The notes beneath the pieces are model-generated. The model ran no database searches, was not told the DNA's origin, and saw only the letters and a program-made list of their open reading frames with translations. Positions 61,462-64,000 of a stretch of 64,000 nucleotides of DNA are shown here, in pieces. Source of the stretch: Acetobacteraceae bacterium (GTDB lineage Bacteria; Pseudomonadota; Alphaproteobacteria; Acetobacterales; Acetobacteraceae); NCBI GenBank assembly GCA_947475245.1, contig CANJLW010000004.1, positions 1 through 64,000 of the forward strand. Reading direction: 5' to 3'. The translations under genes were made by a program, and so were the position numbers. Position 1 is the first letter of the stretch. Each line of letters begins with the position of its first letter.

Positions 61462-62801
61462 ACCGGCGAAACCACCGCTTCCACCGCCCGCGCGATGGCG
61501 AACAGGCGGGTATCGCCCATCGTTTCCCCGGTCAGCATCAACCCGACCGGAGCCTGCCCCGCCTCGTGGCAGGGCAGGCTGATCGAGCAGCGGTCCAGGA
61601 AATTGCCCAGCGCCGTGTTGCGCAAAACCAGCATGTTCACGCGATTGTATTCGCGCTCGTCGTCCAGATCGGCAATGCGCGCCGCCACGATCGGCACCGT
61701 CGGCATCACGACGGCATCGTACGCCGCCGTCTCCGCATCGAACCCCGCGACGATGCCGGCGCGCGCCTGCAACAAATCCAGATAATCGGCCGCGCTCATG
61801 CCCTCGCCGCGGGCAATGCGCACGCGGATGCGGGGATCGTACTGGTTGCCCTTGCTCGCCAGCAACGCACGATGCCAGGCATAGGCCTCCGACGCCGCGA
61901 AGCCGCCCTTGGCATTGACCGCCGGAATGGCGTCGAAGGCGGCGAACCGCACCCGCGTCACCTTGGCCCCCGCCGCCGACAGACGCGTCAACGCACGCTC
62001 GAACGCCGCCGCCACGGTCGCGTCCATGCCGTCGAGCACCATGTTCTCCGGCACCGCCAGCCGCAGCCCGTCCAACGATGCCGCATCCGGCGCCACCACC
62101 GCTTCACCCGCCAGAATCGCATCGATGATCGCCGAACACCCGACCGTCGGCGTTAACGGTCCCACCGAATCCAGCGACGGCGCCAGCGGCAACACCCCCG
62201 TGATCGGCACCCGCCGAGCGGTCGGCTTGTAACCGACGATGCCGCAGAAGGCGGCGGGGATGCGGCAGGAACCGCCGGTATCCGTGCCCAGCCCCGCGGC
62301 GGCCATGCCGTCCGCCACTGCGACGCCGGTGCCCGAGGAACTCCCGCCGGGAATGCGCCCCGACGCGCGATCCCACGGGCTGGCGGGCGTGCCGTAATGC
62401 GGGTTGATGCCCAGGCCGGAAAACGCGAATTCCGTCATGTTCACCCGACCCATCGGGATGAAACCCGCCGCCAGCATGCGCGCCACGACCGGCGCGTTGG
62501 CCGTCGCCGCCGGCGCGTCGGCCAGCACGGCGGACCCGGCCGGAGTCGGCTCTCCCGCGATATCGAACAAATCCTTCAGCGCGATCGGAATCCCCGCGAA
62601 CCGCCCCGGCGCGCGCCCGACCTTGCGCAGCGCATCCGCCGCGTCCGCCATCGCCCGCGCCTGTTCGGCATGCACCTTGATGAACGCCCGCGCGCCCTCC
62701 CCCGCCGGGTCGGCGATCCGCGCCAGCGAGTCCTCGATCAACATTCGGCTTGTGGTCGCGCCACTCGCCAGGGCCTGGGCGATCGCCTCGATACTGCGCA
62801 T
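61452..62801 (-). CDS. Amidase (amidase signature family)
   Basis: A 449-residue enzyme of the amidase signature family. The Ser-cis-Ser-Lys triad is visible: Lys in IALKDLFDI, then GGSSSGTGVAVADGM and GTDTGGSCRIPAAFCG. It hydrolyses an amide, possibly aryl-alkyl or a urea-type amide. The start MRSIEAIA at 62801 was chosen over a longer frame overlapping the divergent dehydrogenase start region. It is divergent from the uronate dehydrogenase gene across 32 bases. Confidence 0.9.
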   Translation of the reverse strand: MRSIEAIAQALASGATTSRMLIEDSLARIADPAGEGARAFIKVHAEQARAMADAADALRKVGRAPGRFAGIPIALKDLFDIAGEPTPAGSAVLADAPAATANAPVVARMLAAGFIPMGRVNMTEFAFSGLGINPHYGTPASPWDRASGRIPGGSSSGTGVAVADGMAAAGLGTDTGGSCRIPAAFCGIVGYKPTARRVPITGVLPLAPSLDSVGPLTPTVGCSAIIDAILAGEAVVAPDAASLDGLRLAVPENMVLDGMDATVAAAFERALTRLSAAGAKVTRVRFAAFDAIPAVNAKGGFAASEAYAWHRALLASKGNQYDPRIRVRIARGEGMSAADYLDLLQARAGIVAGFDAETAAYDAVVMPTVPIVAARIADLDDEREYNRVNMLVLRNTALGNFLDRCSISLPCHEAGQAPVGLMLTGETMGDTRLFAIARAVEAVVSPVVA

Positions 62802-62833
62802 GATGACTCCTATCGTTTCCAGGAGAGCATGCC

Positions 62834-63664
62834 ATGACCGACGCGCCAACCAAACCCGTTCTGCTGACCGGAGCCTCCGGCGCCCTCGGCCGTATGTTGA
62901 CCAAATCCCTCTCGGCCCTCGGCTGGACCCTGCGCCTGACCGATATCGCGCCGTTTCCCGATCCGGTGCCCGCCGGCGCCGCCTTCACCAAGGCCGACCT
63001 GAACGACGGCCCGACCATTCTGCGCCTGGCCGAGGGCTGCGGAGCGATCATCCATCTGGGCGGCGTGTCGGTGGAACGCCCGTTCGAGGAAGTCCTCGGC
63101 CCCAACATCCGCGGCCTCTTCCACATCTACGAAGCCGCTCGGCGTGAAAAAGCACGCGTGATCTTCGCCTCCTCGAACCATTCGATCGGCTTCCACGAAC
63201 GCACCGAAACGATCGGCGCCGATACCCAGTTCCTGCCCGACGGATTTTACGGGCTGTCGAAGGCCTATGGCGAACTGATGGGGCGGCTGTACTGGTTCAA
63301 GCATGGGGTGGAGAGCGTGTTTCTGCGCATCGGATCGTGCCATCCCGAACCGATCGACGCGCGCGCCCTGGCAAGCTGGCTGTCTTATGCCGACCTGTCG
63401 CGCCTGATGGTGCGTTGTGTGGAGACGCCGACCGTCGGCTGCTGCGTGGTCTGGGGCGCGTCGAACAACAAGGCGATGACCTGGTGGCGCGACGACGCGC
63501 GAGAGGCACTGGGTTGGACGCCGCGAGACAGCGCGGATCCCTATGCCGGGCAACTGGCGGGCCGGGTCACGGACAATCCGGTGGTGGAACGCTATATGGG
63601 CGGGGCGTTCTGCGGCATCGACTACACCCGCTCCGCCCCCGCGCCGGCGATGCTGTTCGACTAA
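62834..63664 (+). CDS. Uronate dehydrogenase-like NAD-dependent oxidoreductase
   Basis: A 276-residue extended SDR. The NAD motif is TGASGALGRML; FASSNHSIGFH, YGLSKAYGE (Tyr and Lys), RIGSCHPEP and VVWGASNNK follow the pattern of uronate dehydrogenase (Udh), which oxidises galacturonate or glucuronate to the aldaro-lactone. No aldarate-pathway genes are adjacent. The divergent amidase gene is across 32 bases. Confidence 0.88.
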   Translation: MTDAPTKPVLLTGASGALGRMLTKSLSALGWTLRLTDIAPFPDPVPAGAAFTKADLNDGPTILRLAEGCGAIIHLGGVSVERPFEEVLGPNIRGLFHIYEAARREKARVIFASSNHSIGFHERTETIGADTQFLPDGFYGLSKAYGELMGRLYWFKHGVESVFLRIGSCHPEPIDARALASWLSYADLSRLMVRCVETPTVGCCVVWGASNNKAMTWWRDDAREALGWTPRDSADPYAGQLAGRVTDNPVVERYMGGAFCGIDYTRSAPAPAMLFD

Positions 63665-63738
63665 GGCCGCCGCCCCTCGGTCGCGCCGTCAGGAGCGGTC
63701 GGGGGGTCTGCAAAAATTGTTGGCGCGAAATTTTCGGC

Positions 63739-63771
63739 GCGATACGAACGTATCATGAACATCGTATCGCA
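63739..63771 (+). promoter_or_regulatory. Nested inverted repeats at the start of the last gene
   Basis: GATACGAACGTATC (63741-63754) is a perfect palindrome about an AA centre. GCGATACG (63739-63746) also pairs with CGTATCGC (63764-63771), which lies after the ATG at 63755. The same CGTATC half-site therefore occurs three times in 33 bases, as in an operator with overlapping dimer sites. A palindrome touching the start codon suggests repression of the last gene. Confidence 0.4.
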
Positions 63772-64000
63772 CCCAAAGCGCCCCGCGCCACGGAGTCCGC
63801 GCGGCGGCAATCCCGACGACGCCGCCCAACCCTGCGACATCGACTGGGCCGCCGGCCGGGAACGCGCCAGAATCCTGCGCGCCCTGCTGCGGGACGGCAT
63901 CGACGATCCGGCGGTCTGGCTCACCGCCCTACCGCCGCCGAAGCAATCGATCCGTCCCGCGCTGGCCGCTACTTCTGCCGCCAGGGCAGACCGTCGGTCT
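63755..64000 (+). CDS. Start of an unidentified gene, cut by the window edge
   Basis: An open frame of 82 codons from ATG to the last base without a stop. It starts MNIVSHPKRPAPRSPRGG, has many Arg and Pro, and contains a helical ERARILRALLRDGIDDPAVWL stretch. It shows no recognised domain. The inverted repeats over its start support a regulated gene. Without the rest its identity cannot be judged. Confidence 0.4.
   Translation, partial: MNIVSHPKRPAPRSPRGGNPDDAAQPCDIDWAAGRERARILRALLRDGIDDPAVWLTALPPPKQSIRPALAATSAARADRRS

Overview
The window is GC-rich (roughly two-thirds G+C by eye), dense, single-copy bacterial chromosome. The gene content points to an alphaproteobacterium, most likely Rhodospirillales and perhaps Acetobacteraceae. 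Indicators are the truB-rpsO-pnp order, a monomeric NADP isocitrate dehydrogenase, a DUF6481 protein, hybrid histidine kinases, a CtrA-like TTAA-N7-TTAA site, a set of small alphaproteobacterial proteins beside a cold-shock gene, and many soil-type catabolic enzymes. The placement is inference; there is no rRNA or other marker to fix it. No tRNA, rRNA, CRISPR array, prophage or plasmid backbone was seen. The only mobile DNA is the 3' end of an insertion sequence at the left edge.

Layout. 0-2.4 kb: end of an ISAs1-like transposase, a GT87 membrane glycosyltransferase and a dienelactone hydrolase. 2.6-8.2 kb: isocitrate dehydrogenase and a large hybrid histidine kinase. 8.2-9.5 kb: a leftward run of small proteins behind a cold-shock protein. 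9.5-16.9 kb: small-molecule metabolism (cyclase, SMP-30, DenD-like dehydrogenase, ClC channel, racemase-like protein, nitronate monooxygenase). 17-22.4 kb: pnp, rpsO and truB, with a decayed second truB 3' end between truB and rpsO, then a serine hydrolase. 22.6-33.7 kb: three secreted proteins with complete or variant PEP-CTERM tails (a 179-residue protein behind a good sigma-54 promoter, a zinc metalloprotease, a vanadium-haloperoxidase-like protein), interleaved with a LigAB ring-cleavage cluster, apt and two exporters. 33.8-36.2 kb: a second hybrid kinase. 36.2-49.7 kb: a largely co-directional catabolic run (MFS, cupin, CoxL-like molybdenum hydroxylase subunit, carboxymuconolactone-decarboxylase-like protein, Nnr, malonyl-CoA decarboxylase, VOC, LLM oxidoreductase, binding protein, SelO, MmgE/PrpD). 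49.8-52.5 kb: DUF6481, greB, dinB, GFA protein. 52.5-63.7 kb: formyl-THF hydrolase-like protein, two lone binding proteins, an Nramp relative, an MBL hydrolase, a Trx/CcdA thiol pair, GDSL hydrolase, amidase and uronate dehydrogenase. A final gene runs off the right edge.

How the parts work together. Housekeeping modules (pnp/rpsO/truB, greB/dinB, apt, icd) are scattered among accessory catabolism aimed at aromatic compounds, organic acids, sugar acids and amides. Several catabolic genes lack their usual partners: the molybdenum hydroxylase large subunit has no FAD or iron-sulfur subunits, and three ABC binding proteins have no permeases or ATPases. The least expected features are the PEP-CTERM secretome with a sigma-54 promoter, the truB relic, a start-site hairpin enclosing the ribosome binding site of the DenD-like gene, a 14-bp inverted repeat between pnp and the nitronate monooxygenase gene, and family members that lack canonical active-site residues (racemases, Nramp, ClC).
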